From Cydia pomonella (lineage: Eukaryota > Arthropoda > Insecta > Lepidoptera > Tortricidae): a stretch of DNA of 64,000 nucleotides. Where the stretch lies: the NCBI RefSeq assembly GCF_033807575.1, contig NC_084721.1, positions 7,998,001-8,062,000 of the forward strand. The letters run 5' to 3'. The translations under genes were made by a program, and so were the position numbers. Shown here in pieces: positions 46,179 to 61,100 of the stretch (positions are counted from its first letter, which is position 1; each line of letters begins with the position of its first letter). The notes under the pieces were generated by a model. The model was given only the letters and a program-made list of their open reading frames with translations, did not search any database and was not told the DNA's origin.

Positions 46179-49100
46179 ATGCTGCTGTTCAACCTTATAG
46201 TGCTGGCGACAGGAACGGTTTCAGCGGCGGTGGTATTTGAGGATTGTGGTAAGTTCTTTTAACTGCTCTAAGTGCTGAAGTCTATGTAAAGTGCCAATCT
46301 CGAGAAAGTTCTCCGTTTACTCTGGGAAATATTGTAGAACGTGAACGTTTCTCATACAAAACGGAGAATATTCTCTAAAACGGCACAACTCTAAGCCTGA
46401 GGCATTGGTTCCGTACCTTTTCAACTGTGCTTATAACCGGAAACCTATTCTAGAAGTTGATATTACCCACTACCCTCAAATTAAAATTATTTCAAGCAAT
46501 CAATACAAGCAAATAGAGATACAATTCAGGTATATATTTCGATACCTCCAAGAAATAGCTGTTTTACCTGTACGAGGGTAATTTACTAGTTTTACTACCA
46601 GGTTCAGGTCCAATACACCTCATACACCAGTACACGAGCATTGCGAGTTAAATAAATAAAAGTTTGTAAATACGTTGTAACTTTTCTGAAGTGGAAACAA
46701 AAATCACAAAAAAAAAAATTCGAATTTTGAATTGAACAATGATTAAAAATTTAATAATATTAATCAAAGGTAAACATACATAGGTTTGACGACCGGTCTG
46801 GCCTAGTGGGTAGTGGCCCTGCCTATGAAGCCGATGATTGAACCCGGGATCAAATCCTGGTAAGGGAATTTACTCGTGTGATGAGCATGGATATTTGTTC
46901 CTGAGTCATGGGTGTTTTCTATGTACTTAATTAAGTATTTATAAATATTTATATATTATAAGTTATAAGTACCCTCAACACAAGCCTTATTGAGCTTACT
47001 GTGGGACTTAGTCAATTTGTGTAATAATGTCCTATAATATTTATTTATACACCGTGTTTTTTTTTATTTGCGTTAATTTCGAGGGTGCATTCCTGAGCTT
47101 AAATTAAGTAACTTTCTCAAAGATACCGATAATCTTACTAACTCCATTTCGGAGATAATCAATCATAATTTTTTATATTATAAGGCCCTTACGAGCGTGT
47201 ACACTTGCCTTAGGGCCTGTTTACTTATTGATTAGTGTTTAGTGCGAGTTCATACATTTGCTACTAAACGTACGTACTATCTCGGACGATCGATGTTAGA
47301 AATGACATTGATATATCACAGTTTTCAATTGTTTGGTTGAGTTAAATGTAATGCCCGTGTTACAACAACGGTATATGCAACATTTAGTTACTTTTTATAA
47401 AAATAAAAATAGTAAAAAAAAAAATATTTTTTGAAAATTAACTATGCCATTTAGTTTCCTTAAACGTACTTACCGAAACCACGGAGTTAACGTAATTCAA
47501 TAAAAACACGGTGTATAATAAGTACGTAGGTAAATTTAATGATTTCATGCAGCGTTTCATGTAAATAGAGAATACTTACTTAATACTTAGAAGACGACGA
47601 TGTAAGTAATTCATAGTTACATGTCATCATAAATCCTTGCGTTGTCACGGCTCATGGGAGCCTGGGGTCCGCTTGGCAACTAATCCGAAGAATTGGCGTA
47701 GGCACTAGTTTTTACGAAAGCGACTGCCATCTGGTAAACCAGGCCTTATTGGGATTAGTCCGGTTGCCTCACGATGTTTTCCTTCACCAAAAAGCGACTG
47801 GTGAGTATCAAATGATATTTCGTACATAAGTTCCGAAAAACTCATTGGTACGAGCCGGGATTTGAACCCGCGATCTCCGGATTGCAAATCGTACGCTCTT
47901 CACCGCCACAGGCCACTAGCGCTTCACTCAGTTACATGTAATTTTACAAATATTATGCTGTAGTAGTTGTGAAAAATCTCTACACTATTTCAGTTTATAT
48001 TATAATGTATTAATTAGTTGAATATATGTAACATTACTATTATATTTAGTACAGATAATATAATTATCCAGTACTGAAGCGCGCTGAAGCAAATTTTCCC
48101 GTAATCTGTAAATCAAGGCAATGAGATAGTAATGTGAATCATCAGAAACTAGTACTACCTACATAATTAGCGAGGTGTATATATAGACCCAGGATTTACC
48201 CAGCTGGAAACAGACATAGTAGGTACATACCCATTTTCCAGGTGCAAACGTGGATAATTAATAGTATGTAGATATATACTCATTTAGAGAATGGATTCCA
48301 TTCATAAAGTTGTTGGCTAATTTCGCAAACCTCGTGACTACTACGTAGTAGTTACGAGGTTTGCGACTTTAGCCGACGAAGTGGGTATGCAATGCACTAT
48401 GCACTTGCAGCTCGCTGTACCTATTTGAATAATACCGAATCAGTTGCGAAGCTCGTAATTCCGTAAAAGGACTCTGCTACGATGAATATATGGGTGTTTT
48501 TTGGAACTACTCAATATACGGTAGTGACTCTGACTCGGAATTATCGGAATTACTCATAAACAATACAATAAATTATTGAATAGTATCTCCGTTCGTTATT
48601 GACTTCTGGTTTATTATAAAAGATTAAGATTGCGGCTGTGATTGAAGTTTATTGTTCTACTTATCTACTAGCTGTGTCCGCGTGTTCGTGGATCCGCCCG
48701 CTTGGATATTTGTCTGTGTCATTTCCCCTCCCTGGCCGGGTGCTTACCCAAGATTCCAATCGTTAATAGATACTTTCATATTATTGCGACAGAAACAGTT
48801 GCGTTTCGTTTGCTACGGTGCGTAAATGGCATCTTGGCTCTGCACCCTGCTCTAAGGAGTAGGTAGATTTCTAAAAATAAGTTTCTATTTGCCGAATCTC
48901 ATCAAAATCGGTTCGGTAGTTAAGCGATGAAAAGTTGAAAGAGTTATTACCTACTTGCTATTTAATAATGTTACATATGGATACGAGATAAATAGAATAT
49001 TAGGTAGCAAAGCATGTCCGACTAAAACATAGGTACTTACCCGATTTTTTATTAAACAGAAGAGTGTAAGTTTAGGGCTGTAGCGCTAGAGATCCATCCC

Positions 49101-52100
49101 ATATTTCGATGTATCTTTTACAAGTACGAAACCTAGATTATCTTACTGTGTGTAATAAATATACTTAGTATAGGCCGCCTGGGTTACCTTTTTTTATTTG
49201 ACTTGATATACGACTTATAGAACATAAACATATATCTTAATCCTTTAGATTCAGCTTAGATAATCTTAAGACGGCTAAACGTTTTGTAAACGATAACAAA
49301 AGTGCATCAGGATCTAGGTACACATTAATACTACTACTACTAATATGTCTACCTAAACCTATAAGAGTTGTAGCGCCATTAAAAAGAAATTGATGGTATG
49401 TCAATTGCCTGTCTGCTCAAAATCAGAAAGTACGGGTTTTTCAGCAGAGATAATGTCCCTAAATAATATAATTCAAGAATATTTCCAATATTTTTCTCCC
49501 AAACAGTTATAACACACATTTGCGGAATATGCCGTGCCGATTATATATACCTAAGCTTAAAATTTTTAAGAAAAAAAAACCGACTTCAATTTTGGCTTTC
49601 ATACAATGAAATTTAAAAGACAGCGTCCTACGCTACGCCTAATTATGTAGAAAAGGAGGTAACATGTTTTTTTTTGTCACTGCACCCACCTTGACACATT
49701 TTAGATTTGCCCTATGGTTGACTTGACTGGTAAGATACCCGCAATAGGGTATTCGACTGTATTTAAAATAAATTATGCAAATATGCCATGCATGAAATAA
49801 AGCACCAGATAATTATTAAAAAAACTAAAAAATAGGATATAAATATAAAAATATGCCTTGAAAACCTAACTGCTTGACAAACATGCAAAGAGAACAAATT
49901 GCCAAACGTGAACTATGCATCTTTGAAGAGTTCCGTTCTGTTCATCATCAGCAGTTCCACTTCATCAAATGTCACTTCTACAAATGTAAATACTTGATTT
50001 GTTCATGAATATTCTAAGATCACTATATATATATATATGCCTTTATTATTTGAGGAGTTCCCTCGATTCCTCATGGAACCCATCTTCAGAACTCGAACTT
50101 GACAAAAATTTGTCTTGATAATCTAATTTGCCTAACAAACACAGCGAAGAGGACAAATCGCCAAACGTGTACTATGCGTCGTTGAAGAGTTCCATTCTGA
50201 TCATCATCAGCAGTTCCACTTCATCAAATGTCACTTTTTTTAATGTAAATGCTTGATTTGTTAAAGAAAATACAAAAAATCAATATATGTATGCCTTTCA
50301 CATTTGAAGAGTTCTCTCGATTCCTCATTTTCGAGTTTTGGCAAAAACGGGACCAATCTGTATAGGTATATATAGATTCAAACAAAAAAATGATTTTCAC
50401 AATCAGTTCAGAAATGACGGAGTTATGAAGTAACAAACATAAAAAAAAAGAAAAAAAAACATACCCACCTAATTGATAACCTCCTCCTTTTGAAATCTTG
50501 AAGTCGGTTAAGAAAGAATAGCAAACGACGCGAAATAATAATCAAATTACGACATACCACTGATGTAAAAAGTCGCGATACCGCGTTTAAATAGAGCTAG
50601 ATAGTCTGCAATGATTTTGTTAGCATACGCAGTGCAAGTGTTATTTATACGTCATAATTTCATAGAAGTTTGGCGTTTAAATTAAACTAACACTTGCACT
50701 GCGTGTGCTATCCAAATCGTTGACTTATCTTTGTCTAACTCTAGTTGCCTGTTTGAAATGGCCTTCAGAACTGTCCTAGCTTCGTTTCAGCCAATTACCT
50801 ATTTAAGATTGGCGCTACAATTAGAATAGGTACTAACTTACTATCTAAAACACCGTTAATAATTAATCTTGGAGATAACTGCATAAAACTATGTTGTAAA
50901 TCATAGGTACTCCTACATATTTAAATAATGATTTATTTATGATTATTCACTTCACTGGACGACTATTAATGATTTCTGTGAACTTCAATTTATAGGAGTC
51001 ATAATTAGACAGTCATCTACCTAAGGTTAGACAAGTCGTATTGATTTGAATAAAGACAATGATATTATATACCTAACTATAGATGGGTTATGCTCATATA
51101 TAAGGAGCACAATAAATCGGCCAAGTGCGAGTCAGACTCGCGCATGAAGGGTTCCGTACCATTATCTAAAAATCACATTTTGCATAGGAGCCCCCTTAAA
51201 TGTTTATTTTATTCTGTTTTTAGTATTTGTTGTTATAGCGGCAACAGAAATACATAATCTGTAGAAATTTCAACTGGCTAACTATCACGGTTCATGAGAT
51301 ACAGCCTGGTGACACACGGACGGGCGGACGGACGGACAGACGGACAGCGGAGTCTCAGTAATAGTTTGACCCTTTGGGTACGGAACCCTAAAAATACATC
51401 CATATTTATTTCTATACCTACCAAGAAATCTGTTATTTTTGATGAATTTTCGCAGTCCATTCATTTTTGTCATATTCATTATTAAACATAAGCATGTCTC
51501 TTTCTCTTTTGGTGAGTGGGAGCTCGTTAGCACGTACACATTCCTCGGGCAAGCGAGGGGTGTGACTAAATGCAACTTGTCAGAAGGTACGGGCTTCAAT
51601 TTTAAAACGCCTATAACATATCTTGAGTTATTAATATAATTGAATAACGACAATTATTGTCAACTCAACTCAATACTAGTCCATGTCCTTATAAAAGCGG
51701 CACGAGTTGTGGAGCGCCGCATAAATACATCTGTTTTATTTTACTACCTACATGAGTAATTTTGCTAACAGTTTATAGTAGAGGAGATATAGCCTTTGGG
51801 GTCATAATAATTCCCACAAAGACGGGGTTTGATTTTTTTAGGTCTTTTTGTGTATCTTTTTGACATACTAAAAATCTAAAAAAATATACCTATGTAAAAT
51901 ACGTTTTTTTGACCGCCAAAACTTTTAACTTTGAAAAATTAAAATAAATATTAAAAATCGTGCGTGGTATCAAATTACAGGAAATTACACGCTAAAAAAC
52001 GTTATGGCATTGATTTTGTAAAATAATAAAATAAAAAATAAAATAGTGACATAAAACCGGAATAATTTTTCAATGTAGGAAATATCTTTATATTTATTGA

Positions 52101-55100
52101 TAACTATTAATTTTACACATTAATATTCGTTTTATAAAAGAAAAGCACGTTTCATTATTAAATATCTTTAACTATATTAATATAGCTAATATAGAAAATA
52201 GGTTGCGTATTAATATAAAAGGTTATTGAACGCACCTCAAAGGAAACATAAAAAAAAAACGAATTTACCATAGAGGTCGTTGCAGAGCGCAGTAAGGTCG
52301 TAAGTACTGTACTCGAATGGAGGGAAAAAATTACTATAGAACGTATTGAAATATCTGATGCTAGAAAATCTAGAGATGCCAAGGATTTATAACATTACTT
52401 AAATTTTTGGAAGTCCATTTGATTCACACTGTGTAGAGCTACACAATATTTCCACTGGGTTAGTCGATAGCCAACACAAAGTAACAGCAGATGAAACTAA
52501 GTCTATTGGACTCGATATTCCATCCAAACTGACTGAAAAAGCTTTCATCAATGGGTAAAAAGGATCAGGCTGTCACAATGAAGATTTAAAAAAAAGGTCT
52601 TGTTATTCACGGAGCTATTAAGCATATTGATTTAGGATTACTCACTCAGAAAATGCTGGTATCTATAGGGAGCGTGCATATGAACTATAGGAGGCAGCAC
52701 AGGAGCCGTCAGATTTTTGGCGCGAGGCGTAAATGTGACGTTTATTGTTCAGATGTAGCCAAAAGATGGCAGAACCTACTATGCACAAGAAAACACGTGA
52801 CGTGTAAATGTACATGTTTATTGTTCCGATTCAGGCCACAAGATGGCAGACCCTCCAACGCGCACGGTCCCTATATCTGTTAATCCTGATCCTTCAAAAT
52901 TTAAAAGATAATTTCAATTATGAATTATGTGTGCTGCCTCCGTCTCTATTTGATACAGAAACTCAGTTAATGAGAAAATGTGACAAATCTACATTGGCTT
53001 GAACTTTAGATAGCATAGGAACTATAAATGACGATTCACCTGATGAAACATCTTATGTTCTTGATGGAGGTGCATTGCTACACAAGTTACCATGGCCAAG
53101 AACTGGAACATTTGGGGATGTGTTAGAACTGTATCATATTGCCAAGCAATATAAAGATAAAGTTGTGACAGTTGTGTTTGATAGTTATACCACCTCCAGT
53201 ACAAAGGATGTAGAGCATCAGATATGCACAAAACAATCATCAGTAGCAGTGAATTTTAATGTAAGCTCCCCACTTCTTATTAGCAAAGGACCTTTTCTTT
53301 CTATGTAATAGTCAAAACAAACAGTGCTTTATAACCATGCTTGGCACACACTTGGAAGCAAATGGTCATTCCGTGATTCATGTTAGAGACGATACTGACA
53401 CTGTTCTTGTAAAAACAGCACTGACCTTGGCGGAAGAAAAGCATGTAACAGTGGTTGCTGATGGTGATGACACCGACATTCTTGTACTTTTGATTTATCA
53501 TAATACACGAGATATTTCTTTGCAGTTATCTTTGTCCAGTGATAAAAACGTGATATTAAATCGATGCAATGTGCACTTGTTGTAAACGGATGCAAAATAA
53601 TTCTCTTTTCACATGATTTAACTGGATGCGATACCACAAGCTCCTTATTTGCTAAAAGTAAATCAGCAGCATATCGTCATTTTTGTAAATGGGAAGATTT
53701 TAGCATTTGCGCTACTCTATTTGGATCAGAAAATGCAAACAGAGCGGGACTCATAGATATTGGAACCAAGGCGTTGGTATCATTATACGGTGGAAATCCA
53801 AAGACAGAGACTTTGAATCTATTGCGTTATAACCTCTACTTGAAAAAAATCACTACGCCCACTACGGCCAAAGCAGAATTTAATATTGCAAGATTGCCAC
53901 CTACAGAAGATGCTGCTGTCCATCATCTTCTCCACGTACATTTACAATGTCTTTATTGGAAAACTATGGACACCAATATTACTAATCACGTAGAGCAGAG
54001 TTGGAAAAAAAGTAGAAAACCAACTCCAGCCCATAACATGCCAATTGAGCCCTGCACTAGAGTTTTTATTAAATATACTATGTTTTAACTGTTCTGGTAG
54101 CGATTGCACCAATAGTGTAAAAAAGAAACTGATTTAGAAGAAACCGAAGATTACTAGATTTAGATTTTTATATTTCATTTGTATTTTGATATTATATTTA
54201 TAGAAATGTATATTTCATTTGTGTTACGAAATACAATCCACTTATCTAAAATAGGTAATGATTTTGAATACCTACTGCATTTTTTTCTTCCACCTATTTA
54301 TAATTTCTTTATATTTTCAAAAAATTAAGGCTTTTTTCTCCATGTCTTCATGCATTCTGCCACGGCATGGGAGCCTGGGGTCCGCTTGACAACTGATCCC
54401 AAGATTTGGCGTAGGCACTATTTTTTACGAAAGCGACTGCCATCTGACCTTTCAACCAAGGTGGCCTTAAGAGCCCTTAATCCTTGGAGCGTTCTCCGAT
54501 TTCACGAAATAACGCTCGATAGATGGCGTTGGCGCTCGGTACGCGAGCGCCGGCAACGCGACGCGCGTTTCAATGCAGACTAGAATAATCTTGATAGTTT
54601 TCAATATAATTTCAAGCAACATTAATTTTAGTGTCATATGATATCATATAGGCACTCTTTATTTTATTGTATATGCACAGTAGTTTTTTTTTTATGTACA
54701 CTACTACTAAGTGTACAGACTACAGAGTGTACTATAACCCTTGCTCTTTATTCTGTCTCTTTCACACCAATGGAAAATGAAGAAGTTACTAAATGACTGC
54801 AGGTATAAATAAAGTATATTAGTGCGATAGAGAGACAGATAGTGTTTCGTTGTCGTATCGTAAACGATTGGCATGTTGGCCACACACTTGCTTAGTGCCT
54901 AGCCAAAATACCAATCGTTTGCGTATATTAGTGCGATAGAGAGAGAGTAGTGTTTCGTTGTCGTATCGTAAACGATTGGCATGTTGGCTACGCACCCATG
55001 ATACCTAGCCAAGAAGCCAATCGATTGCGCATATTAGTGTGATAGAGAGACAGATAGTGTTTCCTTGTCGTATCGTAAACGTTTGGCATGTTGGCTACGC

Positions 55101-58100
55101 ACCCATGCTGCTCAGCCAAGATGCCAATCATTTGTGCATATTAGTACGAGAGAGAGACAGATAGTGTTTCGTTGTCGTATCGATTGGCATGGTGGCTACG
55201 CACCCATGCTGCGTAGTCAAGATGCCAATCGTTTGCGCACATTAGTGCTATAGAGTTTCAGTGTTATTTGAAATCACGTTAGGGTTTGTATTATTATTTT
55301 TGACCCGAATGAAGTCCATCCAGGTTCTTATGATGGAGTCAGGAGTTGGTCACCAGAACTCCTAATCTACTCATTATAATTCCATCGTGCTTGGGCTCAA
55401 AAGATTTGCCCTGACGAACACCATCGATCTAGATGAGGTCCAGGGTCTCATGACGGAGTCAGGAGTTGGTCACCAGAACTCCCCAGAACTCCTAATCTAC
55501 TCATCATAACTCCATCGAGTTTGGGCTCAATAGATTTACCCTGATGAGCACCATCAATCTAGATGAAGTCCAGGGTCTCATGATGGAGTCAGGAGTAGGT
55601 CACTAGAACTCCTAATCTACTCATTATAATTCCATCGTATTCGAGCTCAATAGATTTGCCCTGACGAGTACCATCGATCTAAATGAAGTCCAGGGTCTCA
55701 TGATGGAGTCAGGAGTTGGTCACCAGAACTCCTAATCTACTCATTATAATTCCATCGTGTTTGGGCTCAAAAGATTTGCCCTGACGAGTACCATCGATCT
55801 AGATGAAGTCCAGGGTCTCATGATGGAGTCAGGAGTTGGTCACCAGAACTCGTAATCTATTTATCATAACTCCATCGTGTTTGGGCTCAATAGATTTACT
55901 CCGACAAGCACCATCAAATTACCATTATGATGAATAGATTAGGAGTTCTGGTGACCAACTACTGAGTCCATCATGAGACCCTGGACCTCATCTAGATCGA
56001 TGGTGCTCGTCAGGGCAAATCTTTTGAGCCCAAACACGTTGGAATTATAATGAGTAGATTAGGAGTTCTAGTGACCAACTCCTGACTCCATCATGAGACC
56101 CTGGACTTTATCTAGATTAATGATGCTCGACAGGGCAAATCTATTGAGCCCAAACACGATGAGGTTATGATGAGTAGTTTAGGAGTTCTGGTGACCAACT
56201 CCTGACTCCATCATGAGACCCTGGACCTCATCTAGATCGATGGTGCTCGTCAGGGCAAATCTTTTGAGCCCAAACACGTTGGAATTATAATGAGTAGATT
56301 AGGAGTTCTAGTGACCAACTCCTGACTCCATCATGAGACCCTGGACTTTATCTAGATTGATGATGCTCGTCAGGGCAAATCTATTGAGCCCAAACACGAT
56401 GAGGTTATGATGAGTAGTTTAGGAGTTCTGGTGACCAACTCCTGACTCCATCATGAGACCCTGGACCTCATCTAGATCGATGGTGTTCATCAGGGCAAAT
56501 CTATTGAACCCAAACACGATGGAGTTATGATGAGTAGATTAGGAGTTCTGGTGACCAACTCCTGACTCCATTATGAGACCCTGGACCTCATCTAGATCGA
56601 TGGTGCTCATCAGGGCAAATCTTTTGAGCCCAAACACGTTGGAATTATAATGAGTAGATTAGGAGTTCTAGTGACCAACTCCTGACTCCATCATGAGACC
56701 CTGGACTTTATCTAGATTGATGATGCTCGTCAGGGCAAATCTATTGAGCCCGAACACGATGAGGTTATGATGAGTAGATTAGGAGTTCTGGTGACCAACT
56801 CCTGACTCCATCATGAGACCCTGGGCCTCATCTAGATCGATGGTGTTCATCAGGGCAAATCTATTGAGCCCAAACACGATGGAGTTATGATGAGTAGATT
56901 AGGAGTTCTGGTAACCAGCTCCTGACTCCATCATGAGACCCTGGACCTCATCTAGATCGATGGTGCTCATCAGGGCAAATCTTTTGAGCCCAAACACGTT
57001 GGAATTATAATGAGTAGATTAGGAGTTCTAGTGACCAACTCCTGACTCCATCATGAGACCCTGGACTTTATCTAGATTGATGATGCTCGTCAGGGCAAAT
57101 CTATTGAGCCCGAACACGATGAGGTTATGATGAGTAGTTTAGGAGTTCTGGTGACCAACTCCTGACTCCATCATGAGACCCTGGGCCTCATCTAGATCGA
57201 TGGTGTTCATCAGGGCAAATCTATTGAGCCCAAACACGATGGAGTTATGATGAGTAGATTAGGAGTTCTGGTGACCAGCTCCTGACTCCATCATGAGACC
57301 CTGGACCTCATCTAGATTGAAGGTGCTCATCAGGGCAACTCTGTTGAGCCCAAACACGATAGAATTATAATGAATAGATTAGGAGTTCTAGTGACCAACT
57401 CCTGACTCCATCATGAGACCCTGGACCTCATCTAGATCGATGGTGTTCGTCAGGGCAAATCTTTTGAGCCCAAACACGATGGGATTATAATTAGTAGATT
57501 AGGAGTTCTGGTGACCTACTCCTGACTCCATCATGAGAACTTGGACTTCATCCGGGTCAAAAATAATAATGCAAACCCTAACGTAATTTCAAGTGAAAAT
57601 GCGTTTTTCAGAAAATCGCAGCCAAATAACACTAGACCTTACTCATAGTGTTGTGTTCCTGCCGGTGAGTAAGGTTGCCAGAGCTCAACGAGGGGTGGGA
57701 GGGGGTTAGGGTCGGCAACGCGCATGTAACTCCTCTGGAGTTGCAGGCGTACATATGCGGGCCGTATGCTTGTTTGCCACCGACTTAGTATTAAAAAAAA
57801 AGTAACACTGAAAATCCATCAATAAGAGAGTCTGTTAGGCATACTGTATAAAATGAACTTTTATTAAGATTTTCTAATCGCAGTATATAGCACTTCTCGG
57901 AACTCCGTAGCTGATTACGATCGCAACGAATGCCTGACAATCGAGCACAGGTCCGTCCTCTAAGCGCGCTCCGCGCGGACTGAGAGCGGGGCGTCGCTGC
58001 TGCGTGATTTATACGTGTTTAAAAAAAATATAAATTTACGGCAATGTAGGTCCCATAGTTACGATTTTTTTTTAATAGGTTAACATAAAGTTACAGTTTG

Positions 58101-61100
58101 CTATAATATTATTTTTAAAGCAAAATATGCGTACAATTTGCGGAAATAAAATATAATAAAACCCTGTTTTCGCCAAAAAAATGAAGAAAACTCGGAAGGT
58201 ATTTTATCAGTTTTTTCAAATGAATCTTCGATTGTTAATCATTCCAGCCCCTCGTACGAGATATGTTGAATCAAATTGTAGTCATTCATGTACCAAATGA
58301 TTCTTGTTTATAGCAAAATTGAGAACCGAAACGCCACATCTCACTGCAAAATTTGGAAAAGACTCCCAAAAAACCTCATTAAAAAAGAGGTTTAAAAGAA
58401 AAAATGAAAATTTGAACTGTTGGAGCCCCTAGTTTAGGAAACGATTATTTAAGTACGTTATCAGTTTTTGAATAAATACTAATAGTTACGTCGTAATCTT
58501 GAATGAAAAAGGAAGCATTTTACAAAATACGCTCGTCTGTAGGAATAAGGACTCTTAAACTAGGCCTTCTGGAAGTAGTAACACCATGTAATTTCCTGTG
58601 ATTTGACACTACGCACGATTTTTAATACTATACGAAAATGTTCAAAGTTAAAAGTTTTGGCGGTCAAAAAAACGCATTTTGCATTGGTGTATTTTTTTAG
58701 ATTTTTAGTATGTCAAAAAGATACCCACAAAGGACTAAAAAAAACAATCCCCGTTTTTGTGGGAATTAGTATGACCCACCCCATACAAATTTTCACACGT
58801 CTCCTGTACTATTAAATAAATATTATATTATAGGACATTATTACACAAATTGACTAAGTCCCACAGTAAGCTCAATAAGGCTTGTGTTGATGATACTTAA
58901 TTAGACAACGATATATATAATATATAAATATTTATAAATACTTAAATACATAGAAAACACCCATGACTCAGGAACAGATATTCATGCTCATCACACAAAT
59001 AAATGTCCTTACCAGGATTTGAACCCGGGACTATCAGCTTCGTAGGCAGGGTCACTACCCACTAGGCCAAACCGGTCGTCAGATTAATATCTATCCATCA
59101 GGTAATTGCGGTTATTAGGTTATACGCCCCTAGTCTCTCACCTCGCAACTGAGGTAAATCAGCAGAAAGCGCAACATACATATATGTATACTTAGATTTA
59201 CTGTCGGACCATGATGCTAAGTTTTTATGCCAAGTGCTACATCAACATCAAGTGTAGCGCTCCATGGTATATGTATCCTTACATATTCATACATGCAGTG
59301 ATTGTCACTGACAAGAGTGACAAGTCAGTGCAAACTTAGAATGGTTAACTTACTATATGAGGGCCACTTGTACGTTCCAGGGTTAGCCAACTGATTCGGA
59401 GTTAACCGTTTATACAGTACCTACAGTTTAACCCGTGCCCTGTATACACGTAGTTTAAGGGTGCCTTTCGACCAGCAGAGATGTGCTGTGCTGTGCATAG
59501 CACTTCTCTGGTCGAAAGGCACCCTAACTCCCAGTTGGTTGGGCTGCCCTACTCATAGCGTTGTGTTCCTGCCGGTGAGTAAGGTTGCCAGAGCTCAACG
59601 AGGGACCGGAGTGTTAGGGACGGCAACGTGCATGTAACTCCTCTGGAGTTGCAGGCGTCCATAGGTTACAGAGAATGCTTACGATGGTAAGCCTGATGAG
59701 GCGGGCCGTATGCTTGTTTGCCACTGACGTATTAAAAAAAGTTAGCCCTTAAACTAAATACATAGCAAAGAGAATTTGAAATAGAGGTGTATTGTCAAAG
59801 ACAACTTTGTAGCGATGTAAATTTACTGGCGCCACTTATTGATATATAACAAATTGAACACATATCAGTAAATTTACGTCGCTACAAAGTTTTCTTTGAC
59901 AATAAATACTCTTTGATACATAGGGATAAGTTTTGCTATTGTTTTCATCTTTGTCCAGGATCAGAGTACGAATTGGATGAAGTTAACATAGACGGGTGCG
60001 GCATGAGGCTGCCCTGCGTAGTCACCCTGGGCGAGAATGTTCCTGTCAACGTGAAGTTTTATGCGGGTTAGTATAAGGACAGGCTCCGTCAAATACACAT
60101 TTATATAAATTTTGAATCTTATTACAATGTAATAAGGTGCCAGATTGTAATAGTAAGTATCTTTAGGTACTCCTAGGAATGATAAAAATAAGTACCTATA
60201 CTTTGCTTCCTATAAACGGTCGATATAGTCAAATTAGTTTAAAAAAACTTGTTTCAGGCTTCTCATCAACGCAACTCGACCAGGATGTGGTGATCAATAT
60301 CAACTTAATAAACTTAAAAACAAATGTTACTCCAGGTACATTACAACATAGGTTTTCACATATTAAGGTTCTGTGGTCAAAATGGCAAAAACGGAGTGAG
60401 CGTCAGGATGGCGGGTGGACCTTAGGCCTCAACAAACGAAATATTTATAAACATATAGTACCTTCGGTGTACCTCAGTGTACCTTTAATAGAATCAAGTG
60501 TACCTCTCCCTAAAACGAGATATTTAACAAAAAAACCGGATGGCGGGTGGGCCTATGAAATCTTGGATTATACCGCACTACAAGTATGTAGTTATATTCT
60601 ACCTTTAGTGTACCTCTATAAACCTTTAATAGAAATCAGTTTACTTATCCCTATAACGAGCTATGCTCAAACTAAGGTCCACCCGCCGACCTGACGTTGG
60701 GTTGGCGCGTGGACCTATGAAATCTTGCATTATTCGCCATCCTGACGCTCACAAAACCCTTTAATAGTTTCGTCATGTCCGTAATATCTCAGAAACAATA
60801 TTAAGGTTCTATGGCAATTATTGAAGTGAAATGTGGAACAGGTATATTTTTGAGCCGACACTAAGTTCAAAGATTAAAATTAAATATAAAGAAAATGAAA
60901 AATTCAAGAAAATATTTTTTTTTTCATAAAAAAATATTTTGAACTTGATCTGTTGACCTAATTGAGTTTTCACAAAATTTCTCTTATTAAAATGTCGTAA
61001 GTGTCGGGAAGATACGTTTTTTGCTAGTATGGCTTTTTATGTCGTATTAAGGTACGGAACCCTGCATTATGCGTGGCCCGAGACGCACTTGGGCAGTTTT

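Larger units (their letters stand above)
51777..58808. mobile_element. Putative large TIR-bounded element carrying a decayed nuclease ORF
   Basis: About 220 bp at 51777-52003 recurs in reverse complement at 58590-58808. Shared blocks are TCTTTTTGACATACTAAAAA, GACCGCCAAAACTTTTAACT, ATTAAAAATCGTGCGT and AGGAAATTACA. The region between holds the nuclease-like pseudogene (52420-54110), a MITE, a SINE scrap, a 107-bp tandem repeat and the 120-bp satellite. It may be one transposon swollen by later insertions, or two inverted copies of one repeat around unrelated DNA. No target duplication is clear. Confidence 0.5.

Noticed and set aside
53022..53637. Minus-strand ORFs over the nuclease-like region
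   Set aside because: They are shadows. The plus strand carries the conserved motifs in consistent order.
60179..60694. 171-residue ORF in the NPC2-like gene
   Set aside because: It runs across a verified exon and into a MITE with exact 18-bp inverted ends, with no domain features outside the 60258-60335 exon.
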